DNA of 62,920 nt from Nitrososphaerota archaeon (GTDB lineage Archaea; Thermoproteota; Nitrososphaeria; Conexivisphaerales; UBA164), in the NCBI GenBank assembly GCA_009903795.1, contig WYER01000002.1, forward strand, positions 1 through 62,920, in the 5' to 3' direction. This document shows positions 8,770 through 17,756 of this stretch, piece after piece. The notes under the pieces were generated by a model that saw only the letters and a program-made list of their open reading frames with translations, ran no database searches and was not told the origin of the DNA. The translations under genes and the position numbers were made by a program. Within the stretch, counting starts at the first letter, position 1, and each line of letters begins with the position of its first letter.

Positions 8770-9687
8770 CAAAAAGTACGTTTTGCCTTCTGGGTGAATT
8801 TTTTATCATCAAATATTTCTTGTACTATGTGAACTACCATGACATTGCGGTCAGGCCTTCCCTGTTCATTATCTCGTTTTCACATGAAGAATACTTCATA
8901 CTCTATCATGCTGCTTGTAGAGGCTCAACAATATGACGTCTCATCTGCGTTCTACATGCTGAGCCTATTGCTGATTTCAAACGATTTAAGTGCTGGCCTT
9001 ATCTAAGGAATCGCGAATTTCCCCGATCTAGGTCTCCAGAACCTCTTATGCCATAAAGCGCCTGCCATGAAAGAATATCATCATCCTGAAATGCAACGTA
9101 CTGATAATTGCTTACCACGTAATGTGCTGTCCTGTTTTTATGCCTTTCTTTACGTTGCTCTTAGTTCGGGAATATACCCTGTTGGTTTTTTAAATATAAG
9201 AAAACTCTTGAGCATAATGGTGCCAGAAGATTACAGCAACCCTGATCCCATAGCAGAAATAAAGGTTCATAAAGCTCTAGATGTCTCGACGCTTGTATTC
9301 ATAACAGCGGCCAGGAATTACGAGTTCTTCGAATTTAACGGCATCAAGTACTTTGTTTCACTTAGGATAAACGGCACTGGCAAACACGCAGGAAGGACGA
9401 TAAATACAGCTGTCTTTATAAACGAACCGCTTTCTATTAATGACCTTGTAGAAATTGTAAAGGTTATAACAGAAGCTAAATGCGGAGCACTGATGGATTA
9501 TGGACTCAGGATAACTGGCACTGTTACCGATGCTGTTGCTGCTGGGACATCACATCTTTCGGAAAAAGTCCGTTTTGCAGGTACAGCTACTCCTCTTGGT
9601 TCAGAAGTAGGAAGAGAAGTTTACATATCTGTGATGAGGGTTCTTGAAAAAGATTTAAAACATTTTTTGGATTTTCAAGAGCTTTGA
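8770..9687 (+). pseudogene. CbiZ-like adenosylcobinamide amidohydrolase, 5' part decayed
   Basis: From about 9210 the frame reads like the C-terminal two thirds of CbiZ, which removes the aminopropanol arm of adenosylcobinamide so that cobinamide can be salvaged. It has VPEDYSNPDPIAE, then TINTAVFINEPLSINDLVE, ITEAKCGALMDYGL, ITGTVTDAV and a GTATPLGSEVGREVY end. The open frame begins at 9067, but its first 40 or so residues look out of place, and 8770-9066 holds stop codons in every forward frame where the family's N-terminal part should be. I therefore read it as a decaying gene. A short N-terminally reduced protein starting at 9067 or 9215 is the alternative. Confidence 0.6.
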
Positions 9688-10015
9688 ACCTGCTGCCCTT
9701 CCATCAGCTTTGCCTTTTTACTTACGGAGTACAGTATAACAGAAATTAGCTCAAAAAGCGGAAGCTTGATCTTATAAGCTTAGTCCTTTTGAGAAGCCTC
9801 TATAAGTTCAGGATTAGTTATTATTTATTCGAGCTTAGCCAAAAAATGCACAGAACACATTTGCACGTTATTGAAAAAATCCCAAGCTGGAAAAATGTAC
9901 GACAGCAAAGGGTTTTCTAGAAGTTAAAGTTGAAATATGTAAATGTAGAGACACCAGTAAATGATGAGCTTTGGTAAATGATAATAAACTCGTTTATTCA
10001 TACTAAAGAGGTAAG
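9688..10015. other. Intergenic stretch with traces of a decayed gene
   Basis: No intact gene is seen in these 328 bases. On the minus strand, about 9688-9780 reads as a hydrophobic-then-basic tail (LFELISVILYSVSKKAKLM) that is cut by a stop codon just upstream. This may be the C-terminal end of a lost membrane protein gene. The last 60 bases hold the leader of the AspRS gene, with an agaggt ribosome binding site before the ATG at 10016. Confidence 0.35.
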
Positions 10016-11272
10016 ATGCTTATTGCTCAGAACGGTATAAATGAAGGTTCAGAAGCAGAAGTGTACGGTTGGGTATTAAGCATAAGGGAACAGAAAACTA
10101 TCTCTTTTATCATTGTTTATGAAAACAGAAAGCAGGTTCAGCTTGTAATAAATGACAAAAAGTTGATGAGCAGCCAGCTAAAACAGAATTCAGTTATCTG
10201 GGCCAAAGGAATAATAAAAATAACTGATAAAGCGCCAAACGGCTTCGAAATACACGTAAACTCAATGAAGGTTCTGTCAAAGCCAAAAAAGTTACCGCCT
10301 TTTAACATAATGTCGAGAGACATCCCAACGCTTGATCTAAGGCTTGACTTCAGAGCTCTTGACTTGAGAAGACCTTATAACATAGATCTTTTTACGCTAA
10401 GATCAAAAGTCCTGCATTATTTCAGAGAATACTTAATTTCTAAAGATTTTCTTGAGGTTCAAACGCCAAAGATAATAGCTACGGCTTCTGAAGGGGGAGC
10501 TGCTCTTTTTCCTCTCATGTATTATGATAAGCAGGCTTTTCTGGCCCAGTCTCCTCAGCTTTATAAAGAAGAGCTTATAATGTCATTTGAAAGAGTATTC
10601 GAGATTGGACCAATATTCAGAGCTGAGCCATCAAGAACTTTAAAACATCTTAGCGAGGCAATAAGCCTTGATATCGAAGCCGCCTTTTATAAAAACGAAG
10701 ATCTTATGGATTTTCTTGAGAATATGATCAAGTACGTTATCAATAAGTTGTATGAAAAGGATAGCGAAGCTCTGAAAAGGATAAAAGCGCCAATTCTGGA
10801 TGTTTCAAAAAAATTCCCAAGATACAGCTATTCTGAAGTTGTAAGCTGGGTAAACAAGAATCTTGAAGAAATTCATGAAGGAGATGATTTATCATCAAAG
10901 CACCTTGAAGCGTTTGGCAATCATGTTGGAGGATTTTATTTTATAAAGGACTGGCCGCTCAAGCTCAAACCGTTTTACATACAGCCTAAGGATGGAGATT
11001 ACAGCAACTCTTTTGACCTGATGTATAAAGGTTTAGAGCTAAGTAGCGGAGGCGAAAGGGTGCACGATCCTACTTTGTTAAGAAAGGGACTTAAGAGGTC
11101 AGGACTTTCTGCAAAAAGCTTTAAGTACCATTTGGAAGTTTACAACTACGGCATGCCACCTCACGGTGGTTTTGGGCTCGGAGTTGATAGATTTATGATG
11201 GTCGTTACTGGAGTAGAAAATATAAGAGAAGTTGTGCTATATCCAAGAGACGTAAAGAGGTTGATACCATGA
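10016..11272 (+). CDS. aspS: Aspartyl-tRNA synthetase (Asp/Asn, probably non-discriminating)
   Basis: A 418-residue class IIb synthetase. The OB-fold anticodon-binding domain is residues 1-95, motif 1 is near 125-145 (LDLRRPYNIDLF then FLEVQTPKI), motif 2 is FEIGPIFRAEPSRTLKHLSE near 198, and motif 3 is GFGLGVDRFMMVVTG near 387. It joins Asp to tRNA. GatC follows with a four-base overlap, then GatA and GatB. No AsnRS is seen, so it most likely also charges tRNA-Asn with Asp for GatCAB to amidate. That specificity is inferred from context. Confidence 0.93.
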   Translation: MLIAQNGINEGSEAEVYGWVLSIREQKTISFIIVYENRKQVQLVINDKKLMSSQLKQNSVIWAKGIIKITDKAPNGFEIHVNSMKVLSKPKKLPPFNIMSRDIPTLDLRLDFRALDLRRPYNIDLFTLRSKVLHYFREYLISKDFLEVQTPKIIATASEGGAALFPLMYYDKQAFLAQSPQLYKEELIMSFERVFEIGPIFRAEPSRTLKHLSEAISLDIEAAFYKNEDLMDFLENMIKYVINKLYEKDSEALKRIKAPILDVSKKFPRYSYSEVVSWVNKNLEEIHEGDDLSSKHLEAFGNHVGGFYFIKDWPLKLKPFYIQPKDGDYSNSFDLMYKGLELSSGGERVHDPTLLRKGLKRSGLSAKSFKYHLEVYNYGMPPHGGFGLGVDRFMMVVTGVENIREVVLYPRDVKRLIP

Positions 11273-11535
11273 AGTATTCAATAAACAAGCTATCAAAGTT
11301 ATCCATGTTAAAGATATCAAAAGAAGAAGAAAAAATGATAGCAAAAAAAGTCCAGGCGTTAGGGGAATTACTTGAAAAACTGGATGCAATAGAGCCACCT
11401 AAAGAAGCTTTTGTTCTAGCTCCTGAAGGCGAGCACAAAAGAGATGACGTCCCAGTTGAGTTCGATTCTGACGAAATAATAAAGGTTTTCAACGAGGTAA
11501 AGGGAAGGTACTTAAAGGGTCCAAAGACATTATGA
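11269..11535 (+). CDS. gatC: Asp/Glu-tRNA amidotransferase subunit C
   Basis: An 88-residue GatC, the small clamp that holds GatA and GatB together in the amidotransferase. The typical helical start INKLSKLSMLKISKEEEKMI and the later aspartate/lysine-rich tail with FDSDEIIKVF fit the family. Length is normal. It overlaps both neighbours by four bases (ATGA at each end), so AspRS, GatC, GatA and GatB are made from one mRNA. Short and weakly conserved proteins like this are identified mainly by position, which here is unambiguous. Confidence 0.88.
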   Translation: MKYSINKLSKLSMLKISKEEEKMIAKKVQALGELLEKLDAIEPPKEAFVLAPEGEHKRDDVPVEFDSDEIIKVFNEVKGRYLKGPKTL

Positions 11536-12923
11536 ACCTAGAAGGTTACACTTTGCAGCTTATTTTAAGGGAAATTGAGAATGGTAGCCTGAGTCCCGAA
11601 GATGTAAACGAGTTCTACTATAAAAGGTCTGTTGAGCTAAACAGCGTTCTTAACGCATACATAACGTTGCTAGAGCCAAGGTCAAGAGCAGAAGGGGATC
11701 TAAAGGGTATCGCTATCGCAATAAAGGACAACATATCTACAAAAGGGATTAGAACTACGTGCGCTTCAAAAATGCTTGAAAACTATGTACCGCCTTATGA
11801 TGCAACCGCGGTTTCCAGTTTAAAAAAACACGGCGGAAGCGTGTTGGGCAAGACAAATATGGACGAATTTGCTATGGGTAGTTCTGGAGAAAACAGCGCC
11901 TTTGGCCCAACTAGAAACCCGTTAAACAAAGAATACGTAACTGGAGGTTCTAGCAGTGGAAGTGCGGCAGCAGTAGCTGCAGATATGGCTCCAATAGCCC
12001 TCGGTTCAGATACAGGCGGCTCTGTCAGAGCTCCTGCTAGCTTTACAGGTATAGTTGGCTTTAAACCGTCATACGGCGCAATATCAAGGTATGGACTAAT
12101 AGCTTACGCTAACAGCTTAGAAGTTATAGGAATTTTAGGGAAAAGTGTGGAGGACGTAAAAATTCTGTTTAAAATGATAGCCGGAAAAGACCCGATGGAT
12201 TCTACATCTATAAACGTAGATCTTAAAGAGAAGAACATATCAAAACCTAACATCCTTGTGATAAAAAGCTTTGTCGAGCTATCTTCTGAAGAAGTTAAAA
12301 AAGAATTTTACAACTCGATCGGAAAGTTAGAAAGTGCTGGTTTTGGAATAAGTTATGTAGACAAGTTCAGTTTGACAGATTATATGCTGAGCTCTTATTA
12401 TACAATAGCTTGTGCTGAAGCAAGCACAAACCTGTCTAGGTATGACGGCATCAGGTATGGCCCCAAGGTTGAATCTGCTAGCAACTGGAGAGATTATATC
12501 AGCAAAGCAAGGTCGTTCTTTGGTCCAGAAGTCAAAGCTAGAATAATGATGGGCACGTTTATCCTCTCAGCAGGTTACTATGAGACCTATTACCTTAGGG
12601 CGCTTCAGCTAAGGAAGATGATAAAACAAGAGTTTGAAAAAATCATCAGCGGATATGACGCCGTTTATGTTCCGACAATGCCCGTTCTTCCGTGGAAAAT
12701 AGGAAAAGCAATAGAAGATCCCAAAATAGCTTATGCAGCAGATGTGCTTACTGTCTTGCCAAACCTTACGGGTTCTCCTGCAATATCGATACCTGTTGGC
12801 AAAGTAAGGGAATTCTTTGTGGGAGGCCAGTTCATTGGTTTAAGGGCTGAAGATATGAAGGTATTGAAGGTTGCTGCCATAGCAGAAAACGTTCTGCAGG
12901 TGAAGAAAAATGGAAGAAATTAA
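11532..12923 (+). CDS. gatA: Asp/Glu-tRNA amidotransferase subunit A
   Basis: A 463-residue amidase-signature protein that frees ammonia from glutamine and passes it to GatB. The catalytic triad is visible: Lys65 (IAIKDNIS), cis-Ser140 (TGGSSSGS) and nucleophile Ser164 (SDTGGSVRAPAS). The 24-residue spacing between the two serines matches known GatA. Length is slightly below the bacterial 480-490, as is usual in archaea. The first residues overlap the end of gatC, and the end overlaps gatB by 14 bases. Confidence 0.96.
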   Translation: MNLEGYTLQLILREIENGSLSPEDVNEFYYKRSVELNSVLNAYITLLEPRSRAEGDLKGIAIAIKDNISTKGIRTTCASKMLENYVPPYDATAVSSLKKHGGSVLGKTNMDEFAMGSSGENSAFGPTRNPLNKEYVTGGSSSGSAAAVAADMAPIALGSDTGGSVRAPASFTGIVGFKPSYGAISRYGLIAYANSLEVIGILGKSVEDVKILFKMIAGKDPMDSTSINVDLKEKNISKPNILVIKSFVELSSEEVKKEFYNSIGKLESAGFGISYVDKFSLTDYMLSSYYTIACAEASTNLSRYDGIRYGPKVESASNWRDYISKARSFFGPEVKARIMMGTFILSAGYYETYYLRALQLRKMIKQEFEKIISGYDAVYVPTMPVLPWKIGKAIEDPKIAYAADVLTVLPNLTGSPAISIPVGKVREFFVGGQFIGLRAEDMKVLKVAAIAENVLQVKKNGRN

Positions 12924-14301
12924 GGTCGGTTTAGAAGTTCACGTTCAGCTCGTTACTCTAAAGACAAAACTTTTTTGTTCGTGCTCTTCTGATTACAGGG
13001 GTAAACCACCAAACACAAACATATGTCCAGTATGTACCGGGCTTCCCGGCTCAATGCCGACGCTTAACAAAAAAGCTGTAGAAGAAGCGCTTAAAGTTGC
13101 GTTAATGCTCAACGCCCAGCCATATGAGACTTCATACTTTTTCAGGAAAACTTACTTTTACCCTGACTTGCCAAAAAACTTTCAGATAACCCAGTACGAT
13201 AAAGCAGGAGGTTATCCATTGGCTCACGACGGTTATTTAAAGCTAAGCAACGGAAAAACTGTCAGAATAGAAAGGATACACCTTGAGGAAGATCCAGGAA
13301 GGATATACTATGAGGGTTCCAGAGCAACTGCTAGGTATTCTCTTATAGATTATAACAGATCTGGAATCGCTCTTATAGAAATAGTTACAGCTCCCGACAT
13401 GTCATCCCCTGAGGAAGCAAGAGATTTTGTAGAAAGGTTAACCACGATACTTTCTGACGTTGGCATAAACGTAAAAGATTATGAGGGTTCCCTTAGGGTT
13501 GACGTTAACGTTTCTTATGCTGGTGGAGAAAGGGTTGAAGTAAAAAACGTGACAGGAGCAGCTTCTGTTGAAAAAGCGATCATTTATGAAATGTTTAGAC
13601 AGAAAACTATGTACGAAAAGGGCATAAAGGTGGTCAGGGAAACAAGGGCTTGGGATGAAAAAAGAAGGATAACTATAGCAAGTAGGGGAAAAGAGTTTGA
13701 AGCCGAATACAGGTACATGCCAGAACCAGATCTTCCTCCAGTAACAATAACCGAATCTTTGATTAAGAAAGTTAAGGAGGAAATAGGAGGTTCACAAGAA
13801 GATAGATACAGGGAACTTATAAACGATGGCATAAACGAAGAACTTGCAAAAAAGATAAGTTCAGATAAGAACCTTTTTAACGTGTACGAAAAAATAAAAT
13901 TTTATGAACCATCGCTTAAACAGTTGGCTGCAAACGTTCTTGCAAACGAAATATCCTACCTCATAAAGAGGTATTCAATAAAAACCCTGCCTGAAGATGT
14001 TTCAGGGCTTGCAGAGATACTTCAGAACTACAGAATAATACCAGATCATGAAAGCGTTGTGGCTTACCTTAAAAAATGGATTGATGGAGAAAAAGTAAAG
14101 ATTTCCTTTAAGACCGTTTCTGCTGAAAACATACAAAATGATATAATGCAGATAATTTCAGAGAACTATGAAAAAATCAGAAACCTTGAATATAATAAAA
14201 AGTTCGAGTTCCTCATGGGTATTCTTATAAAAAAGTTCGGGAAAGAGAATAAAAAGGTTCTTGTTGAAGAGTTGACCAAGGTCCTGAACAAAATCAAATG
14301 A
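12910..14301 (+). CDS. gatB: Asp/Glu-tRNA amidotransferase subunit B
   Basis: A 463-residue GatB, the kinase subunit that activates tRNA-bound Asp (or Glu) and adds ammonia. The opening KVGLEVHVQL motif is followed by a zinc site of Cys23, Cys25, Cys39 and Cys42 (LFCSCS and ICPVCTGLPG). The catalytic core contains HLEEDPGR, YSLIDYNRSGIALIEIVT and RVDVNVS. The helical and YqeY-like tail, which binds the tRNA elbow, runs from about residue 290 to the end. It is the last amidotransferase gene of the operon; the phosphatase gene begins four bases before its stop codon. Confidence 0.96.
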   Translation: MEEIKVGLEVHVQLVTLKTKLFCSCSSDYRGKPPNTNICPVCTGLPGSMPTLNKKAVEEALKVALMLNAQPYETSYFFRKTYFYPDLPKNFQITQYDKAGGYPLAHDGYLKLSNGKTVRIERIHLEEDPGRIYYEGSRATARYSLIDYNRSGIALIEIVTAPDMSSPEEARDFVERLTTILSDVGINVKDYEGSLRVDVNVSYAGGERVEVKNVTGAASVEKAIIYEMFRQKTMYEKGIKVVRETRAWDEKRRITIASRGKEFEAEYRYMPEPDLPPVTITESLIKKVKEEIGGSQEDRYRELINDGINEELAKKISSDKNLFNVYEKIKFYEPSLKQLAANVLANEISYLIKRYSIKTLPEDVSGLAEILQNYRIIPDHESVVAYLKKWIDGEKVKISFKTVSAENIQNDIMQIISENYEKIRNLEYNKKFEFLMGILIKKFGKENKKVLVEELTKVLNKIK

Positions 14302-15125
14302 AGGTCTCAGACATTCTGCCGCTTCCAGGGGTAAGCTTCACATACGAAGAGTTTATGATGCACATATCTAGACTGAGGAGCTTTAAGTATAACACTGTTG
14401 AAAGAGCAAAGGCTGGTAAGTATTATGTTATCGGCGATATTCACGGCGACGTTGTCACATTTCAGAAAATACTTGAAAAAATAGGAGAAATAGGAAGCGA
14501 TGAAATGCTGATAACTCTTGGAGATTATGGGGACAGGGGGATGTATCAGGTTGAAACATGGCTTGGGGTTTCCTACCTCAAACAGGTCTTAAACGATAAG
14601 TACGTTCCTTTAAGAGGCAATCATGAGCCAGACTTAAATTCAATACCTTATCCTCATGACATACGGCATCAGCTTAAAGAAAAGTTTGGAGAAGAAAAAG
14701 GAGAATCGGCATACAGAGAACTCTTTAACACTTTTCAGGTTTTGCCCCTTGTTTTTGATGGCGAATCGTTCATAGCTATGCATGGTGGCTTTCCAGTAGA
14801 AATTTTTCATCTTAATGATGTAGAAAAAGTAAGAAAATCTATGTATGAAATACTTTGGAACGACCCATTTGAAGGGCTTGGGTTTGTTGAATCTCCTCGG
14901 GGCCTTGGATTTCTTTTCGGTAAAGACATAACAGAAAGGTGGCTTTCCTTAAACGGAAAAAATTTTTTGATAAGAGGTCATGAAGCTGTTGAAGGTTATA
15001 AGTTCAATCATGACGGTCTGGTCATAACTGTTTTCTCAAGAACAGGTGCACCGTACTTTAACAGGACCGCAGCCTTTGCAATAATTGAATCGGGAAAAGT
15101 ATCTTTTGAAACAATAAAACAATAA
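14298..15125 (+). CDS. PPP-family protein phosphatase
   Basis: A 275-residue phosphoprotein phosphatase of the PP1/PP2A type. The three metal motifs are GDIHG at residues 46-50, GDYGDRG at 75-81 and RGNHE near 106-110, and a later MHGGFP plus RGHEAVEGY give the remaining His ligands. It would remove phosphate from Ser or Thr of target proteins, with two metal ions. It overlaps gatB by four bases, so it is translated with the amidotransferase genes, though no functional link is known. Targets cannot be told from sequence. Confidence 0.9.
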   Translation: MKVSDILPLPGVSFTYEEFMMHISRLRSFKYNTVERAKAGKYYVIGDIHGDVVTFQKILEKIGEIGSDEMLITLGDYGDRGMYQVETWLGVSYLKQVLNDKYVPLRGNHEPDLNSIPYPHDIRHQLKEKFGEEKGESAYRELFNTFQVLPLVFDGESFIAMHGGFPVEIFHLNDVEKVRKSMYEILWNDPFEGLGFVESPRGLGFLFGKDITERWLSLNGKNFLIRGHEAVEGYKFNHDGLVITVFSRTGAPYFNRTAAFAIIESGKVSFETIKQ

Positions 15126-15139
15126 ATAAGCAAAAGTTA

Positions 15140-15146
15140 TTTATAA
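15140..15146 (+). promoter_or_regulatory. TATA box of the proteasome beta gene
   Basis: tttataa ends 26 bases before the ATG at 15173, in the 48-base gap after the phosphatase gene. It suggests that psmB starts a new transcription unit that continues into the aCPSF1 and NreA genes. Confidence 0.55.
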
Positions 15147-15172
15147 CCTATTTTAATATCCATAGTGATTTT

Positions 15173-15814
15173 ATGTTGAATAACAATCTTCCTATAAATA
15201 AAACTGGCACAACAACCATCGGGTTTATTATAAAGGATGCTGTAATAATGGCCACGGATGCAAGGGTTACTTCAGGATATTTTGTGGCCAATACTGTAGG
15301 TAGAAAGCTGTACCAGCTTGATGATCACGTTGCGATGACAATAGCTGGAACAGTAGCTGATGCTCAAAACGTAATCGATATATTAAAGTATCACGCAAGG
15401 ATGTACAAAATAGAAAGGGGTCGTCCTATCCCTGTATCGGCCATAGCTAGGCTTGCCGCAAACATTTTCTTTTACAACAGAATGTACCCATTACAGGTTG
15501 AATCCCTTATAGGAGGATATGATAAAAATGGACCTAGTCTTTTCATGGTGGACCTTTTTGGATCTCTTTCTCAAGAGGAAATGGCCGCCACAGGAAGCGG
15601 CTCACCTATAGCGCTTGGAGTTCTTGAAGATCTTTATAATAAAGACATCAAGCTCGATGAAGGAATAAAATTGGCTGCACTTGCCATAACGTCCGCTATG
15701 AGGCGTGACATAGCTACTGGAAACGACTTTAACATAGGCATTATTGATGCAAGAGGTTACAGAGAGCTTTCCAAGGAAGAAAAAGAATCGCTTCTTAAAA
15801 ATTTAAAGATATAA
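15173..15814 (+). CDS. psmB: Proteasome beta subunit (active, self-processing)
   Basis: A 213-residue 20S proteasome beta subunit. A 12-residue propeptide ends at Gly12, and the mature chain would begin with Thr13 (TTTIG). Counting from that threonine, Asp17 (ATDARV) and Lys33 (GRKLY) are in place, so the subunit should be catalytically active. The GSGSP motif near residue 142 (ATGSGSPIALG) and the MRRDIATGN stretch are also conserved. It works with an alpha subunit, which is not in the window, and with a PAN or Cdc48 ATPase. The next gene starts two bases after its stop codon. Confidence 0.95.
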   Translation: MLNNNLPINKTGTTTIGFIIKDAVIMATDARVTSGYFVANTVGRKLYQLDDHVAMTIAGTVADAQNVIDILKYHARMYKIERGRPIPVSAIARLAANIFFYNRMYPLQVESLIGGYDKNGPSLFMVDLFGSLSQEEMAATGSGSPIALGVLEDLYNKDIKLDEGIKLAALAITSAMRRDIATGNDFNIGIIDARGYRELSKEEKESLLKNLKI

Positions 15815-15815
15815 A

Positions 15816-17738
15816 TTGGGTATAGAAGAGGGAAAGCTTTCATCGATTATATCAGAAATTTTTCAGAGGCTTCCTCCTGAATCTCAGGTAAGCAGGATAG
15901 AGTTTGAAGGGCCAAAGATAGCTCTGTACACAAAAAATTTAAAGTTCTTTATGCAAAATCCAACAGTAATACCAAGCATAGTCAGTGCTATAAAAAAGCA
16001 TGTCGTCGTAAAAGCTGACGAAAGCGAAAGAAAAGAAGAAGAGGAAGCCAGGGAGGAAATTTCAAGGCTTATACCGAAAGAAGCTGGGGTAAGCGGGATA
16101 ATATTTGACGGAATACAGGGCGAAATACTCATCGAAGTTAAAGATCCATCGCTTCTTGAAGGAGAAATAAAATCAAAGATAGACGAAGTTGCACAAGAAA
16201 TAGGCTGGAAGGTAAAGATAAGGAGGGTCATATATCATAACCCCCAGACTTACGAATTTTTGGTACATACTTTAAAGACAAACGAGGAAGAAAGGTTGTT
16301 TTTGCTCAGAGAAATAGGCAATAGGATATTCAGAGACAGAATAACATCGAAAAAAGATATAATGGTTACTTTCCTGGGAGGAGCCGACGAAGTTGGAAGG
16401 TCGTCGATCCTTGTAACAACGCCTGAGTCAAAGGTAATGCTTGACTGTGGAGTAAACTTAGGAGTTTCTTCAATTGCTGATATGTTCCCAAGGCTTGACC
16501 TGGTAAATCTATTGTTAGAAGACCTAGATGCTGTAGTGCTCTCGCACGCGCATCTAGATCACTCTGGTTTTGTACCAGTGTTGTTCAAATACGGATACGA
16601 AGGGCCAGTTTATTGCACAGAACCTACTCTTACCTTGACCACACTGCTTTTAACTGATGCGCTCAAGGTCGCTGAAGCTGAAGGAAAAAAGCTATACTAC
16701 GATATGTCTCACGTTAAAGAGTTTATAAAACATTGCATAACATTGCCATACAACTTCGTAACAGATATAGCTCCTGATGTAAAGCTAACTTTAACTAACG
16801 CAGGGCACATTTTAGGTTCTGCAACAATACACCTGCACATAGGTCAGGGCCTTTTCAACCTGGTTTATACTGGGGATTATAAGTTTGGCAAATCAAGGCT
16901 TTTCCAGCCTGCAAACTATATTTATCCAAGGGTAGAAGCCCTCATAACTGAATCCACATACGGAGGAAAAGAAGATATAATGCCTGCAAGAGAAGAAGCT
17001 GAGGAGAGGCTAATAAACTCCATAAACGAAACTGTTAATCAGGGCGGAAAAGTTCTAATACCGGTCCCTGCAGTAGGAAGAGCGCAAGAAATACTTCTTG
17101 TCCTGAATGATTATATAAGCCAAAAGAAGCTGAAAGAAGTTCCAATATATATAGAGGGAATGCTTACAGAAGCCACAAGCATACATCTCCTTTATCCAGA
17201 ATTTCTTAACAAAGAGATAAGGGATAAAATAATTTTCCAAGGAGAAAACCCATTTATAACAGAAAGGTATACGATAATAAGTCACCCTAAGGAGAGGGAG
17301 GAAGTTTTTGCAGGTGGGCCGTCTATAATAATCGCGACTTCAGGGATGCTTGAAGGAGGCCCATCAGTAGCTTATTTTTCTGAACTCAGCGAGGATCCCC
17401 GCAACAAGGTGATTTTTGTCTCATACCAAGTCTCTGGCACGATGGGGAGAAGAGTTCTTGACGGTTCAAAACAGATTAACATAATGGACTCTAACGGCAA
17501 AATAAGGGTCATAAACGTCAACCTTAAGGTTGAAAAAATAGATGGGTTCAGCGGTCACTCTGATTATAACCAGCTTTTAAATTACATATCAAAGTTCAAG
17601 AATAAGGTTCAAAAGATAATAGTGGTGCATGGTGAAGATACAAAAGCAAAAAACCTTAACGAATCCATAAACAGAATAGTATTTAGAAAAAACATATCTG
17701 AAGTCCCCAAAGTTGGAGAAACTATTAAATTATACTGA
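15816..17738 (+). CDS. aCPSF1/FttA, KH-beta-CASP ribonuclease and transcription terminator
   Basis: A 640-residue protein, the normal length for archaeal CPSF1. Two KH-type RNA-binding regions (about residues 1-70 and 75-145) precede a metallo-beta-lactamase core with SHAHLDHSG near residue 244, GHILGSA, YTGDYKFG, a beta-CASP domain (ATSGMLEGGPS) and a GFSGHSD end motif. It cuts pre-mRNA 3' ends and, in studied archaea, ends transcription (as FttA) by releasing RNA polymerase. The start is a TTG two bases past the proteasome stop codon, and NreA follows 18 bases downstream. A smaller paralogue, aCPSF2, is at 60761-62008. Confidence 0.94.
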   Translation: MGIEEGKLSSIISEIFQRLPPESQVSRIEFEGPKIALYTKNLKFFMQNPTVIPSIVSAIKKHVVVKADESERKEEEEAREEISRLIPKEAGVSGIIFDGIQGEILIEVKDPSLLEGEIKSKIDEVAQEIGWKVKIRRVIYHNPQTYEFLVHTLKTNEEERLFLLREIGNRIFRDRITSKKDIMVTFLGGADEVGRSSILVTTPESKVMLDCGVNLGVSSIADMFPRLDLVNLLLEDLDAVVLSHAHLDHSGFVPVLFKYGYEGPVYCTEPTLTLTTLLLTDALKVAEAEGKKLYYDMSHVKEFIKHCITLPYNFVTDIAPDVKLTLTNAGHILGSATIHLHIGQGLFNLVYTGDYKFGKSRLFQPANYIYPRVEALITESTYGGKEDIMPAREEAEERLINSINETVNQGGKVLIPVPAVGRAQEILLVLNDYISQKKLKEVPIYIEGMLTEATSIHLLYPEFLNKEIRDKIIFQGENPFITERYTIISHPKEREEVFAGGPSIIIATSGMLEGGPSVAYFSELSEDPRNKVIFVSYQVSGTMGRRVLDGSKQINIMDSNGKIRVINVNLKVEKIDGFSGHSDYNQLLNYISKFKNKVQKIIVVHGEDTKAKNLNESINRIVFRKNISEVPKVGETIKLY

Positions 17739-17756
17739 TGTATTTTATTAATCGAC

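Noticed and set aside
9940-10000. C/D box small RNA (atgatga present)
   Set aside because: The needed D box (ctga) at the right distance and the closing stem are not there.
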